From: Pelargonium nanum
Taxonomy: Eukaryota > Streptophyta > Magnoliopsida > Geraniales > Geraniaceae
Reading direction: 5' to 3'
DNA: 54,475 nt
NCBI GenBank assembly: GCA_036897485.1
Contig: JAYMTF010000096.1
Location: forward strand, 1 to 54,475
Positions 1-11,079 of the stretch are shown in pieces. How positions within the stretch are numbered: position 1 is the first letter of the stretch; the number at the start of each line of letters is the position of its first letter. A model generated the notes under the pieces. It had not been told where the DNA came from. It made no database searches and was given only the letters and a program-made list of their open reading frames with translations. The position numbers were made by a program, and so were the translations under genes.

Positions 1-2085
1 TTTAGCTAGCTTATTCCGTACCTTGCCCTCACACTTCCTGTTATATTGATGAAAAACATTCTAAATAAGTCGACAATTTTTGTGCTTGTTTTTATTATTA
101 AAAGAAAATTCTTTTATATTCTTAGTTTTTAGGCCCGTTCCCTTTGATGGATATGCGGGTACTTTCTAAAGGGCAGTTTAAGTAACAGGTACTAACTTTT
201 CGAAGTTTTGGGCGAAGGTCCCGCTTAATAATAGTAGAGCCTAGAATATTATAAATTTATTCCTGTTTTTGTGAGATTTATACGCTTTTGGGTACAAAGA
301 AATGGAATTGGTTCTTAGTTTGGGATTGTTTTCAGAGGGATTGCTTAGGTTTGATCCTAGACGAGGTCAAGTACTTTCTTGATTAGGTATAGAAAGAATA
401 GGACCCTACTTGTGGGTATTTTGGAAGAGTTTATTACTAAACGAAAGCTTGTGTTAGGGGCTTTCTTCATAGGGGCAGTGTCTGAAGCTTTCTAAGGATT
501 TCCTCAAGTACAGTCTCGGATTTACAGGTATAGAAACGCCTCCTCGATCTGCTTTTCTGCAGTCAATATAGGTGAAGTAGTAGAAACAAACATTAATTCT
601 TGGGGTCTGCGTTAGTTTATACTCTTAGACAAGTAATTTTTGTAATATGGCTGCTTTTATATTACTTTTCGTCAATGCTAGTAGACAAATACGTAACTGA
701 GAGATCCTCCTTCTTGCAAGGGAGACACTTCTAAGAGAAAGATTACTCTGGGATTCCTAAACCTGCAATACAATAAATTACAAAAGACTCCGTCCACAAA
801 AACTTATGGAAGAATTAAGTACAAAATAACTTACCAATATGAAAGAAAAGGGTATCATAGCACAAATCCTCAAAGGTCCTACCGGATTTTTTTTATACTT
901 TTATACTTTCAAAAAAAACTTATATCCTCTAGGCAGACACTTCTACACTTGGTAATTTGTGAACCTTTTTATTAAACCTACTTCTTTATTACAGAACTTT
1001 TGAGTAAATGCGCTTTTCTTGTAAGATAAATTACTTTTGTTCTAGTCTGCCTTAGCTACCCCTGTTAGCTTGGGTTTCTCGTAGAACTGTTCCAGGAAAC
1101 TTGTTTTTTACTCTTTTACTATAAACGTTAGTTAGCCCCTCCTTATTTGCTATAGATTGACTTACTTCATCTTTCCCGCTGAAAGGGTTTCTTTACTCCT
1201 TGATTTATAATATATTTAATTTTAGTTTATAAGTATAGGCTTAAATAGGTAGGGTAAGTAATTGCTCTTTAAAAAAGACTGTTTTATTGCTAAGGTCTTA
1301 AGTTGCTCGCTCTGTACTTCTATAATAGTAAAAGACTGCATCTTTTGTTTATAGACCTTTTATTTTAGTATATTATTCTCCGTACTCCTTAACAAGAAGG
1401 CTGTTGGAAATCAAGGAGCAATTAAGGTTGCCTTAATTAAATAACTTGAAAAGTAGAAGAAATAGGGAAACTATAGGAACATGTATCTTATTCTTTGTAA
1501 GAAGGTAATAAGTAATAATATAGAGAATACACTTAGTCAAGATACTCATCTAAGTAATAAGAATTATAACGGGTATGCGCTAAACTTAGCATTTTAAATA
1601 GAGAACAAAATAAGGGATATTGATACTTTCGAAGTCCTTAATAAACAGAAAAAGAGAGGACTAACCAACTTTCCTTGAAATTCTAATTTATAGTTATAGT
1701 AAAATCTAGGGTATATATTGCTATAGGGGCTTCTCCTGGAATTGGATATCCTGTACAACTAAGAGAAAGAACTAAAAAAATTCCACAAAGTTCTTTCTTT
1801 TGTGGCGAGGCTTTTTTGAGTAGTTTAGATACGTAAAAGGCATTCAATTTATAAAAAAACTAGGAGTTTTCATGGGCTATAGAGCAAGAATTCCTTTCAT
1901 CTCTTAGAAACCTACTCTAGGAAAGAACAAAGCAGACCCTATTATAGTATACAAAAAGGTAAAATGAGTTTATAGGGGATCCCCATTTTTTCTATAGAAT
2001 TCTAATTAAAGTACATAAAATTATTAAAATGAGTATTCGGTTTCCTTGTATTTACCAGACATAATTAATTTACTAATAAGAAAAA
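1..2085. other. AT-rich DNA without recognisable genes
   Basis: No open frame of useful length on either strand and no RNA gene that I can recognise. Stop trinucleotides (TAA, TAG) are dense in all frames. Several short purine-then-pyrimidine palindromes occur, the clearest being GGGGATCCCC at 1975-1984. The composition matches the rest of the AT-rich block and differs from the island that follows at about 2,090. Confidence 0.6.
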
Positions 2086-2089
2086 GGTA

Positions 2090-3092
2090 ACCAAAAGCGC
2101 TAGATAAAACGGTTTTTGCCTCGCTTGGAAAACTGGATTAGACCCCGGAAATCTTCAGTGAAATTCCCTAAGTGCACCTTTTGGTATGTAGTTTTGTACG
2201 AATCAAAGAGAAAACTTGAGATTCCGCGCTATTCTGAGGCGGCGGACTTGCCGCTAAGAGCTTCTAGTTTTTAATCCTTGGGAAAATCCACCAAATAGAT
2301 AGGCAGATATCTAGACTCCTTTCCCTATGCTAAGGCAACGCAAAAATCTCAGTTTGAATTTGAAGCCTCTTCTTTACGGGTACTCTGAGTCCTCTAACTA
2401 CCCAACCAGCCAGATTCTTCATTTCTTGGTTAGGTCTTGCCGGTATCAACAATGAGAAAAAAGAAAGAGCAACTTACTATGGTCCTTTTCTATACTACGC
2501 GTAGGATGAAGACTAACTAAGTTCTAAACACCAGGCGTTATACATCGAGACGGAGACCCCCTTTTGTCCCAAATTGAAAGGATGGGTAATATGTTCTCAT
2601 AACAAGACTTTTACAATATGACTTCACTGGTGAGCAATACCAGGTTTTTGACAGCGAACAAGACAGTAGCAAACGTATACCTGTTCGCTCTATACCAAGC
2701 ACGAAATAGTAAGGATAACTGTGGGTTCGTGATACCCTACCTAATGCGGAGAAATCCGCCCTCGTCATTAAAAAAGGCAGCTAATTCATCTCGATCACAA
2801 GGAAAGGTTCATGATGGGATACAGGAGCAGAAGTACCCTCTATTGCGGCACGCTCCTCGCATATTTAAGAATTTCCAGTCCAGGACTTCCTTTTACACGC
2901 TCATTATCTTGAAAGTAGGTGGTTGGCTAGACCACTACTCTATAAACGAGACTTTATGCTTGGTATTTACGAGTCCCAGTCCTGTCAATCCACACCCGTG
3001 GAGAATAGATAATTCAACACCTACAGCACAAGGAACTTTGACCTATTACTAGTCCTCTGTAGTCTCATACGTGACCGAACGGCCGCTCCTTT
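2090..3092 (-). other. nad1: 5' half of trans-spliced group II intron 1 of nad1 (probable)
   Basis: Directly downstream (minus strand) of nad1 exon 1. In angiosperm mitochondria, nad1 exon 1 ends in a group II intron that is split and completed in trans, so only the 5' part (domain I and onward) lies next to the exon. The sequence after the exon begins AAAGGAGCGGCCGTTCGG and continues as a GC-richer, non-coding stretch that looks like native plant mitochondrial DNA. The usual group II 5' consensus GUGYG is seen only loosely (GAGCG a few bases in), so the exact splice point is uncertain. The outer end near 2,090 is where composition returns to AT-rich and is approximate. Frames open here on the opposite strand (2618-3052) are antisense to this intron and not genes. 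Confidence 0.6.
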
Positions 3093-3479
3093 ATTACTCG
3101 ACCAACCCGCTATAATAATTCCATAAACACCTAATGAAGAAATAGCAAACAAATAAAGTAAGCCTATGTTTAAATCTGATAATACCATACCATAATCCAA
3201 GGGTACAACAGCCCAAGCAACCAGACTCAACATAAATGTCGCCACTGGAGCCATCCGAAAAAGGAAGAAAGATGCACTACTTGGCGAAATAGGTTCCTTT
3301 AGAATCAATTTCAAACCATCCGCTATTGGTTGTAATAATCCGAATGAGCCTACTACGTCTGGGCCCTTTCGGCGTTGAACAAAAGCCATCACTTTACGTT
3401 CTGCTAACACTAGGAAGGCTACTCCTAGTAGCAATGGCAGAATGATTCCAAGTATTTGAGCAGGAATAGCTACGTACGT
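3093..3479 (-). CDS. nad1: NADH dehydrogenase subunit 1, exon 1 (mitochondrial, trans-spliced)
   Basis: Encodes the first 129 residues of ND1, a membrane subunit of respiratory complex I next to the ubiquinone site. The reading starts at an ACG codon (3477-3479, Thr in DNA), the known plant nad1 situation in which C-to-U editing makes the start AUG. It continues [12 protein letters not shown]. Family landmarks follow: [20 protein letters not shown] (about residues 25-44), [28 protein letters not shown], and the exon end GWSSN at 3093. The length (387 nt) is that of angiosperm exon 1. No stops or frameshifts. Residues normally created by RNA editing appear already encoded (Phe in SFFLF, Trp in AWAVV, Leu in SDLNIG), so several editing sites seem lost while the start-codon site is kept. 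The remaining exons are not in the window, as expected for a trans-spliced gene. Confidence 0.93.
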
Positions 3480-3648
3480 TTTGGACTTTTGAGTGAGTCA
3501 TGCTCTTTGTCTTGCCAACCAATACTACATGATATTGAAGATTGAGATCCCTACATTTCGAAAAAAGCTTTAGAGATCAGAGTTACAAGATGAGGTCCAA
3601 GATCGAAGAAACCTTTACTCTCTTTACTCTTTGGTTATTAAGAAAAAA
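3480..3648. other. rpl10-nad1 intergenic spacer / nad1 leader
   Basis: About 170 bp between the end of rpl10 and the ACG start of nad1, both on the minus strand. The composition is like the island. The short spacing makes co-transcription plausible. No promoter or hairpin stands out. Confidence 0.5.
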
Positions 3649-4098
3649 CTACTTACCGGAACATACGAATGAAAGACAGGAACTAGGAAGATAGAATGCA
3701 AAAAGAGAAGCTTCTTGGTCATCCAAAACCGATGTTCTCTCTACATCTAGATGAGTTATTAAGTTACCACGGTCTTTACCGTATAATGAAAGCGGATCCT
3801 GATACGCAGCCGACAAGGGTAAGAACTCCCAGCTACCTAACTGCTTCTCCTCGTCCCAATACAATTGACGAGTAAGACCTACACCTGCTACAAGAGAATC
3901 TAAAAACTTGCTTTGCTTTCCGAAGAACGTGGCACTGAACGGAGTCTTTCCCATGAAACAGACATTTTTCAGTTGTCGTAATTGCCGACTCGTGAAGCCG
4001 CTGTACTGCAATGCTAGGAAATTAGACGGAACCCTAAGAACTCTCCGATTCTCTCGTAAGAATTTTGCTCTTTGTATAAGACTCCTTTGCACTGGCAT
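3649..4098 (-). CDS. rpl10: Mitochondrial ribosomal protein L10 (probable)
   Basis: A 149-residue frame with an ATG start. L10 binds 23S/26S rRNA and anchors the L7/L12 stalk of the large subunit; many angiosperms keep this gene in mitochondrial DNA. The order of blocks fits plant mitochondrial L10: an N-terminal basic stretch with FLALQYSGFTSRQLRQLKN (about residues 28-46), a phosphate-contact-like GKTPFSATF, then a -LYWDEEKQLGSWEFLPLSA- block followed by LSLYGKD and NLITHLDVER (about 103-121), and a hydrophobic Cys-rich tail (SLFAFYLPSSCLSFVC). Length is near the usual 150-165. I matched it from memory of the family pattern, so identity is probable, not certain. It lies about 170 bp upstream of nad1 exon 1 on the same strand. 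No internal stop. Confidence 0.65.
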   Translation of the reverse strand: MPVQRSLIQRAKFLRENRRVLRVPSNFLALQYSGFTSRQLRQLKNVCFMGKTPFSATFFGKQSKFLDSLVAGVGLTRQLYWDEEKQLGSWEFLPLSAAYQDPLSLYGKDRGNLITHLDVERTSVLDDQEASLFAFYLPSSCLSFVCSGK

Positions 4099-4340
4099 TA
4101 AGGCTCGGACTCTTTTTCTTTAACTTCTGTGCTATAAACTTCGTCTTACTTTTGACGCAAGATACTAAATACAATTTTTAACTAGATTACTTATGACAAC
4201 ACCAGTCAAACCTACGGCATGTCTTCTAACCTTAGCGAAGTTCACCCATTCAAAGTGATGCGCTCTGCCCCCTAGTCAGCTCCAGAAGGATCTCTTCAAT
4301 TAGAGAGTCTTCCCCTCAGATAAGAGAATAAGACTATCTT
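4099..4340. other. rpl10 upstream sequence, end of mitochondrial-like island
   Basis: Composition remains GC-richer than the surrounding block to about 4,340, then falls. Probably the 5' leader or promoter side of rpl10. No recognisable mitochondrial promoter motif could be fixed. Confidence 0.4.
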
Positions 4341-5379
4341 GGTTAGATATACATCTTGTAAGAGATTCATTTCTATTTAAGTGATTTTGATGACGAGTAG
4401 ACAAAATGAATACTGTCTTCTTTTATGGGTCAAGTTTTAATAATGCTGATGGTTCAAATTTCTATAGTTAATTTACGGCTTTCTTTTTCCAGGGTCTTTC
4501 AAATTTATTTTAAAGCAGATAGTTATAATGTATGTAAGAAACTTCCCTAAGCAAAGTTCTAAAGCAGCTGCTTAATCCATTTCACCCCGATGTATTGTTC
4601 CTCTTTACAAAAAGTTAAAGCGATAACCTTTCCGAAGCTGCACTTTAGAAATTTAGATAATAAGTCTCACCTAAGGGGGCACTCTAGAGAGGAAAGCTTC
4701 GTGCGGGCAAACCCCAAAGGATATAAGATATTATAAAGTAATATATATATAAGATTGACATACCATAACTGCGCTACCTTTATATATTGCAGGTTGATTT
4801 ACCTATAAAATCCTAAGGAACCTCATGAGGTCCAGGTTAAGTAAAGCTCTCTTATCTCGTATATTGATACCATAAAAAGCATACCCGTAGTAAGAGTCCT
4901 CCTTGTTTTGTAGTCCAGTAAAAGGCCGAAAATACAAGATAAAAATTGAACTAAATTACTTGGGTTTATTTACGAGAGACTCTTCTCATTGCACGAAACA
5001 GGTAGAAAACCTTTTGAGAAGAAGGACACTTATCTTAGTCTTTCAAAAACTTTAAACATAGAGTAATATTACATCCTATATTATAGCCCTGGCTTGTGAA
5101 AAACCTTCAACAATAAATATCTTTCTATTCTTGTATTTCACTACAAAAGAACTTGTAAGATATTAAGATACGAGCACGTACCTATTATAGACGCATAGTA
5201 AATACTTTTCAGGATTACTCCTAAATTTACACTAAAACAAATGGGATGCTCCTATATCTGAATTACACAAACACAATTTGTATAAAGGCACATGCTTTTC
5301 CCACATACGGAACTCCTAGAGTCGGAATACTAATAAGTACAATACCCTTAAGGGCCTATCTTAAAAATAGAAAAATAAA

Positions 5380-5440
5380 AACTTGGATTCGAACTGTCGT
5401 AATTTGTTCTAAAGGACTTATTACTCATGACAGGATAGTT
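5380..5440 (-). pseudogene. tRNA-like remnant (T-loop signal)
   Basis: On the minus strand the sequence reads ACAGTTCGAATCCAAG, a good T-loop/B-box match (GTTCGAATCC). The anticodon and D arms upstream of it cannot be paired convincingly. The T stem is imperfect. At most a decayed tRNA. Confidence 0.25.
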
Positions 5441-7440
5441 AAGTCCCTAATATATATTCTAGAAAGTTTTACACACTCATGTTTCGAATTTAACCTACCC
5501 CTAATCAGGAGGGTTCCTCTTTATGCTCAACTAGAATAAATTCACATATCAAACTCTTTCATACACATACTCTGAATTAGGCCAAAGCTACCCTAAGGAA
5601 TACACTATAAACTCAGATCCTCCTAATAAGAAAGAAATTAGTAGAGACAAGAATAAGGAAGCAAAACAGGATACTCCTCGGAATAGAGGCACCCCCCTAT
5701 ATATGACTGACTTCTCCGTCCTATTGAGCCCAGAGATGAAAAACTTAGGACTTAATTATCCAGTTTTCTACCAGCGAACCTTTAGCATCTAACTGGTTTG
5801 TAACTTTCAAGAAATACCAGAATTTCGTGCGGATTCCTTTTATTGGTCAGTGCTTACGCAATAAGGTACCTTCTAAGGGGCTCCCCTGAATATAGAGCAT
5901 AGAATAAAAATTCCTGTAGAGTAGACTTAATACAAAGGAGCATTTACTCTTAAGTCTTTTATGGACTACAAATCCTGTTTTCAGCTATTCTCGAAGCTTT
6001 TTCACATATCAATTATTTAATTTATAGCGCAAAAGGAATTCCTAAAAGGAGGACTCTCTTAATCTTTGCAATTATATCACAGCCTCTTAGTCTGAGCATT
6101 AAAGGAAAAATAGACATATACCTGCCAAGTGGCTAAGTTGACAAGCATAATTAATGCGAATAGGAAAGCGTGAATAACCTAGGGTAGCTAGGCGGATTAG
6201 AACTTGTGCCTTTTGTATTAAATTAACTTTGCTCTATCCTTTTGTCATTCATCCAGGTAAGAGCATATACTACGTTATTTACTATATTCTATACTGGCTA
6301 GGTATATTTTGCAATTTCTTTCTTTATAAGTGATTATGCTTAAGTAAACGTGGCAGTACTTCGGTAGTTTTCGGTGTATTGTACTGAGAGGTAAATCTAG
6401 CAATACTTTTAAACTTGTTTTAGAACTTCCTACTGCATCGTAGTTTTAGTTATCTAAGGTAAAAAATTCGCTTGAATTTGATTTAAATCTAATATTCTTT
6501 TACTTAGTATGTTATTATCCTGATTGGAAGGGGGTTAACCTTAAATTCCGGTAAGTGATGCTTTAGGTGTTAGGATAGAGATATACTCAATATAGGGCTT
6601 GTTGACTATAAGGGGGTCTCTTAAGCCCGGGACTTATTCACTATCTGTTTACTTGATACTATACTACTATACTAATATAAAGGAATATGCTAAACGTAAT
6701 GAGGGCGAGAATACTCATTATCTGAAGTTGTGATATACGGATACATTTTGACAAAACCGGTTTCTATTTCTACCTATACCGGATACTATGACTGCTTTTA
6801 GTTACTTTTTTATTAAGGAACGGGGTTTCTATTTTCCCTTTTATAGGTATCTATCTCCTGGCAGTTTACGTGAATCTATCTAAAGAAAAGGCTTTTGTTG
6901 TATGCACATTTATACTCTTGACTTGGCAACTTTTGCTGGATTAAGTAAATAGGCGCTGCAGCCTTTAACTTTAATACTTTTTTTGTAACATATCGTATAT
7001 TTTATTTCGACTCCCGGCTTACGAAAATTTTATACGAATTCGCTTTTTGATAAACTTATATTGATACCATTTTTTCCTTTTTTATTTAATAATTGCTTTT
7101 GAGCCCTACATGGTGGGCTCTTTCCATACAAAACTTTCTAACAAAAAGAATTCTAGAAGGGTGTAAAGAAAAATACATACCGGGGTTATTACGATATGGA
7201 TGGGATTTAATACTTGAATAATAATGAAGCGATATCACAATATATGCCATGACAGAGGTTCAAAAGTTGAGGGGCTAACTTTAGTGACATTTTACCTGAA
7301 AAAAAAAATAGGAATTGCATCAACTGCGTTTCAACCGAGGAGTCACTTACTTGAAACTATAGCAATATTCTAAATTAATTATTTGTCTAAGCTCTTTTTG
7401 CCCTTTGTTTCTTCCTTTAATAAGATATACAGGTATTGCT

Positions 7441-7510
7441 TACTGGAGGACTCGAACCAACGGCACTTGGTAAATTGGCATAAGAGTCTGCCCGAGTACT
7501 GAAATTCGAA
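7441..7510 (-). pseudogene. tRNA-like remnant
   Basis: The minus strand contains GGTTCGAGTCC (T loop) preceded by a tRNA-sized stretch. The T stem does not pair and no clean anticodon arm forms. It resembles a decayed organellar tRNA, amino acid unknown. Confidence 0.3.
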
Positions 7511-10096
7511 ATCTAGGGATTCTTAGCTTCTTATTGCTTTTTTTTACAAAAGTTAATGCCGGGAATTTATTTGCTCTTCTATTTAAGCTTTTTTACTAGA
7601 ATTCCTAAAAACCTTAAACAACAAATTATAAACAATTTTCGGAGCAGACAGCAGGGGTCCCTTATTTCTTTCTCAACATTCTGTTCTTAAAATTTAAGAT
7701 CCAAGTTATACCGCAAAGAATGCTTCCTCTGTTTTAAGTTCCTGTTGTAGGACTCTCTATTAAATGTTTTTGTTCCTTTGCACCTAAATATTTATAACAC
7801 GTCATTCGAGATTACAATCTTATGCTTTTCATTCCAATTTAAACTTTTAAAAATGTAAAGAGATCCCTAAAAATAGATTTATTTACTTTATACACCTCGA
7901 AAACCCTTTTTTTAGCTAGATCAGTACAACTAAAAACGGAGAAAAATTCATAAGCAAAGGGTATCCTAAGTCGCTGTATAGCGCACGTAAATGGCCGTAG
8001 TATTAGCTTTAATTAAAAGAACATATCCAGTTTACCTTGATCTTCAAAACTAGAATATTAAAAGGGGCAGACTCATAAAAGTGCACCCTTGATCAGTTAA
8101 CTTGCAAGTAGACTCGATAGCATAAAGCACAGCTAGGGCGAAATCCCGTGAATCAAATATTTCTAATATAATAGGGATTCCCTTCAGTATAAGCTAAGAT
8201 TTCATTTCTAATTTACCCTTCTTCTCAGGATTTAGGGATTTTCTATCTGGACTAGATTTTCTTACTTTGGTGTAAAAAGAAGCTCACTTTACTCTACTTA
8301 GGAATTTCATAGATATTTCTTAGTATAGAAAAATTCCTGATATGCTTAGCCAGTCAAAGAGAATGGAGTTGCTTTAAGGAGTATGAGGTTACATGATTTT
8401 CATTAAATAGGATCCCCCTTTATGAAAGATTAATAGGATTTCTTTTACCAGCTATATAGTTTATTAGTCTTAATTCTCAAGGGATGAAAGAGTGCTCTTA
8501 GCTTTGTATTTGGTATCTGGTTGTGTATTTTTTTGCTATATTAGGTTTACCGTATATTAGAAAATTAATATAGTATACTTGTCCTAAAAGCAGGATTTTA
8601 TAGGTTCATTTAAGGACTTAGCTCCTAAAAGGGATGCATATATTACTGGCTAATACTTGTAACGAATAGACTGTAGAGTTAGTAAAAGACCCTGTTACAA
8701 GAAACCCTAAGTACAATTACGCTTTCATAGTATATTCCGTAAGAAAGTTTAAAAATAACTAATAGCTAATCTATACAATTATTGAAGAATTATTAAAAGT
8801 AGAGAACTAACAAACTTTTAAGGCATTGATACTTGGTTATTTAGGAACTCAAATCCCGCTTTTATCGAATACTAGCAAAAACCTCAGTAAATCTATAAAA
8901 TGTAGAATCTACACAAGCCCTTATTAAATCGCGTTTTAGCTAGGGGCCTTACGACAAGTTTTACTTTGAGCTCTCTAGTTGATATGGGGTCTTTCTTTTA
9001 CTCGGTAAAGGATCTCATTGAGTAGGATAAGCTATAACTTAATTGAGAACTAAGCTCTATAATATTATTCCTAAAGATTGACAAAACACTACAAAGAATG
9101 GTAGCTAAAGTCCAAAAGAACTTTTAAACTAAAGGTGTCTAGTTAGTAGAAAAAATGAAAAAGGGGTACCCTAAGTTACACAGCATACAGCGTAAAATAC
9201 CTGAAGTCAGGAATAATATTTACTTTTTTCAAGACAAGTAGAGAAAACGAAATTCCTATAAATGGAAAATAGTATGTCCAGTTATTTACTGGAACCTAGA
9301 TTCGGATATTAACACCTTTTAGGAGATCCCATAAGAACCGTTGAGTTTTAATTTGGTAGTTAGTATAATAGAAGGGAATCCCGTATAGTAAAACAAGATA
9401 ATAAGTACATTAAATTAAGAGCAGTGCTCCCTTTTTCAAAGTTTCAGTGTAAAAAATACTGGGGCTAATAAACAAAACAGCAGGAGGATAGTCTTTTTAA
9501 AGATTCAGTAATTGATAAACTTACGGGCAGGGACTTTTACTTGATTAAGTTGTTTATCGGATATCACTACAAGGGTGTTCTATCTCAATACAAAGAAATG
9601 GAAGTTAATTCAGAAAAAGATTTGGCTTTTATTTTAGTAGAGGTTTTAAATATCTTTTACTTAATTAATTACTTATAAGAGATTAAAAGCGGACTCTAGT
9701 TTGTCTATATTTTACGGCTTTCCTATACCAGTAAAGTAGCTCCATGTCCTTGAGTTTATATAGTAAGGTTTTTTCGCAAACCAATTTAGAAGAGTTCATT
9801 AACTACCCATTTTTGTAAGGTTTAATTCATAAATAAAGGTTCTTGTAAATAGAGTAGAGAAGGTACCGGTTTTTTGGAAACGAGAATCGCTTAGATAGGC
9901 TTTTTTACAACATGCCTGTATCTTGCCACAATGAATTTGGTTAAACCGGGTTTCTAGCATATTTAAATAAAATTGAACATAAACCTAAGGTCATTTATTT
10001 TATAAGAATAGAATTCCTTTAATAATGGGCACTATACAATAGTGAGATGTTAAGTTATTCTCTCCTGTGGAATATAGAATATTTTAATAAGGTAGG

Positions 10097-10288
10097 TTGC
10101 GGGTTGCAGTATACAAAGTAAACGAAAGTCATATCTATATCATTGGTACGCTTGCTAATGCCTTGAATGTTAAAGTTCCTTACTGCAAGGTCACAAACCC
10201 TAATAATTATAAGGTAAAAAGCTCCTTATTAGAGAGGTATATCGAAGTCTATCTTTTTAGATTAAGTGTCCTCCCCAGCATTCTTTAA
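10097..10288 (+). pseudogene. Fragment resembling the C-terminal half of a LAGLIDADG homing endonuclease
   Basis: A 63-codon frame opening with TTG. The pattern -IYIIGTLANALNVKV-...-NNYKVKSSLLERYIEVYLF- looks like the second half of intron-encoded LAGLIDADG enzymes: a helix, then a beta strand ending in YxVxSS, then a helix before the 'PLxSxK' segment. The diagnostic LAGLIDADG motif itself is not present and the frame closes at 10288, so this cannot be a working enzyme. A second candidate fragment lies 0.6 kb downstream (10861-11079). The assignment rests on pattern memory only; chance is a real alternative. Confidence 0.3.
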
Positions 10289-10860
10289 AAAATAGGAACT
10301 CACAAGGGTTTTCTAGATGGAATAATCCAGGGTACTAGAAGCCCTTTTGATAAAACTAAGTTTATCCTATCGCGTAATTATACTTCATCATGTAAATAGT
10401 TTCCCGGATATACAGCACTCTCAGATTCATAGATATGGCAAAAAAGAAGAGAATCTCAAGGTGTTAGATAACCCAGTTTGCTTGAAAAAGACAGTCTCAA
10501 TAAAGTACACTGCCCCTAGTGCTTATAAGTACCACCAAGAAAACATATGCTAATTAAATATTTAGGAAAAGTCTCAGTTTATTTCAGAACGATGTTAATT
10601 GTTAATTTAAGGAAACCCTTTGCTATTTTAGAGTAATGCGGAGTTGTGTAATTGTTGAACACAAAATTTTCTTTATGGGAATACCCCTAATCGGGTTAAT
10701 CTTCATTTTTTAGGAAGCGCCCGTTGAAATAAATTACTTTGAAAGGATTATTTCAAAAGAGCCCTCTTTTGGAAGAGAACAAAGGTGAGTAAAGCTTAAA
10801 AATATTGGGGTAAATTCTTATAACTTTCATTTAGACCTCCGTTGATTCGACTTGTACTAA
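10289..10860. other. AT-rich spacer between the two endonuclease-like fragments
   Basis: A 68-codon frame at 10347-10553 shows no recognisable motif. The stretch could include further decayed parts of the same element, but I see no joining frame. Confidence 0.3.
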
Positions 10861-11079
10861 ATATTCGTTAGTAACTTAGTGCAACTTTTTTTAGTAATCA
10901 GCATACAAAAAGACCAGGTATCGGGCCAATATTTGACTTCCCTATTTGACCAGCTTTACTATTTAGGAGTATCTGCACAGCCTATATCTTTTGGCCAGCC
11001 TCTCGGAGCATACAAATTTTATCGAGTGCTTTGGAATCGAGAGTTCTCTAACTTAATTGATGCTTATAATGGTGAGTAA
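10861..11079 (+). pseudogene. Fragment resembling a LAGLIDADG (type 2) homing endonuclease
   Basis: Open from just after a TAA at 10858-10860 to a TAA at 11077-11079. The only likely start is GTG at 10879. The segment SIQKDQVSGQYLTSLFDQL, then LGVSAQP, then YKFYRVLWNREFSNLIDAYNGE follows the usual organisation of LAGLIDADG_2 proteins: 'Q..hk.YL..L...F' helix, 'LGV..kP', then 'Y..yrF.T...peFn.lyd.fY..g'. The LAGLIDADG helices are missing on both sides. Codon use looks protein-like and the segment is richer in G+C than its surroundings. It suggests a decayed group I intron or free-standing endonuclease gene of organellar type. Function is inferred, not shown. Confidence 0.38.

Larger units (their letters stand above)
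4341..10096. other. AT-rich desert with short palindromes and tRNA-like scraps
   Basis: No recognisable gene. The longest frame (5246-5539, plus strand, 97 codons) has no familiar motif and is probably chance. Short palindromes include AAGGTACCTT (5863-5872), GGGGCTCCCC (5877-5886), AGGAATTCCT (6034-6043), AGGGATTCCCT (8173-8183) and GGGTACCC (9164-9171). Two minus-strand tRNA-like T-arm signals occur near 5,385-5,400 and 7,449-7,460. Confidence 0.5.

Noticed and set aside
2618..3052. 144-codon plus-strand frame
   Set aside because: Antisense to the nad1 intron half; no protein motif.
3908..4123. 71-codon plus-strand frame
   Set aside because: Antisense to rpl10.
5246..5539. 97-codon plus-strand frame, longest in the desert
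   Set aside because: No recognisable motif, not conserved with anything I know, and overlaps a tRNA-like signal on the other strand; likely chance.
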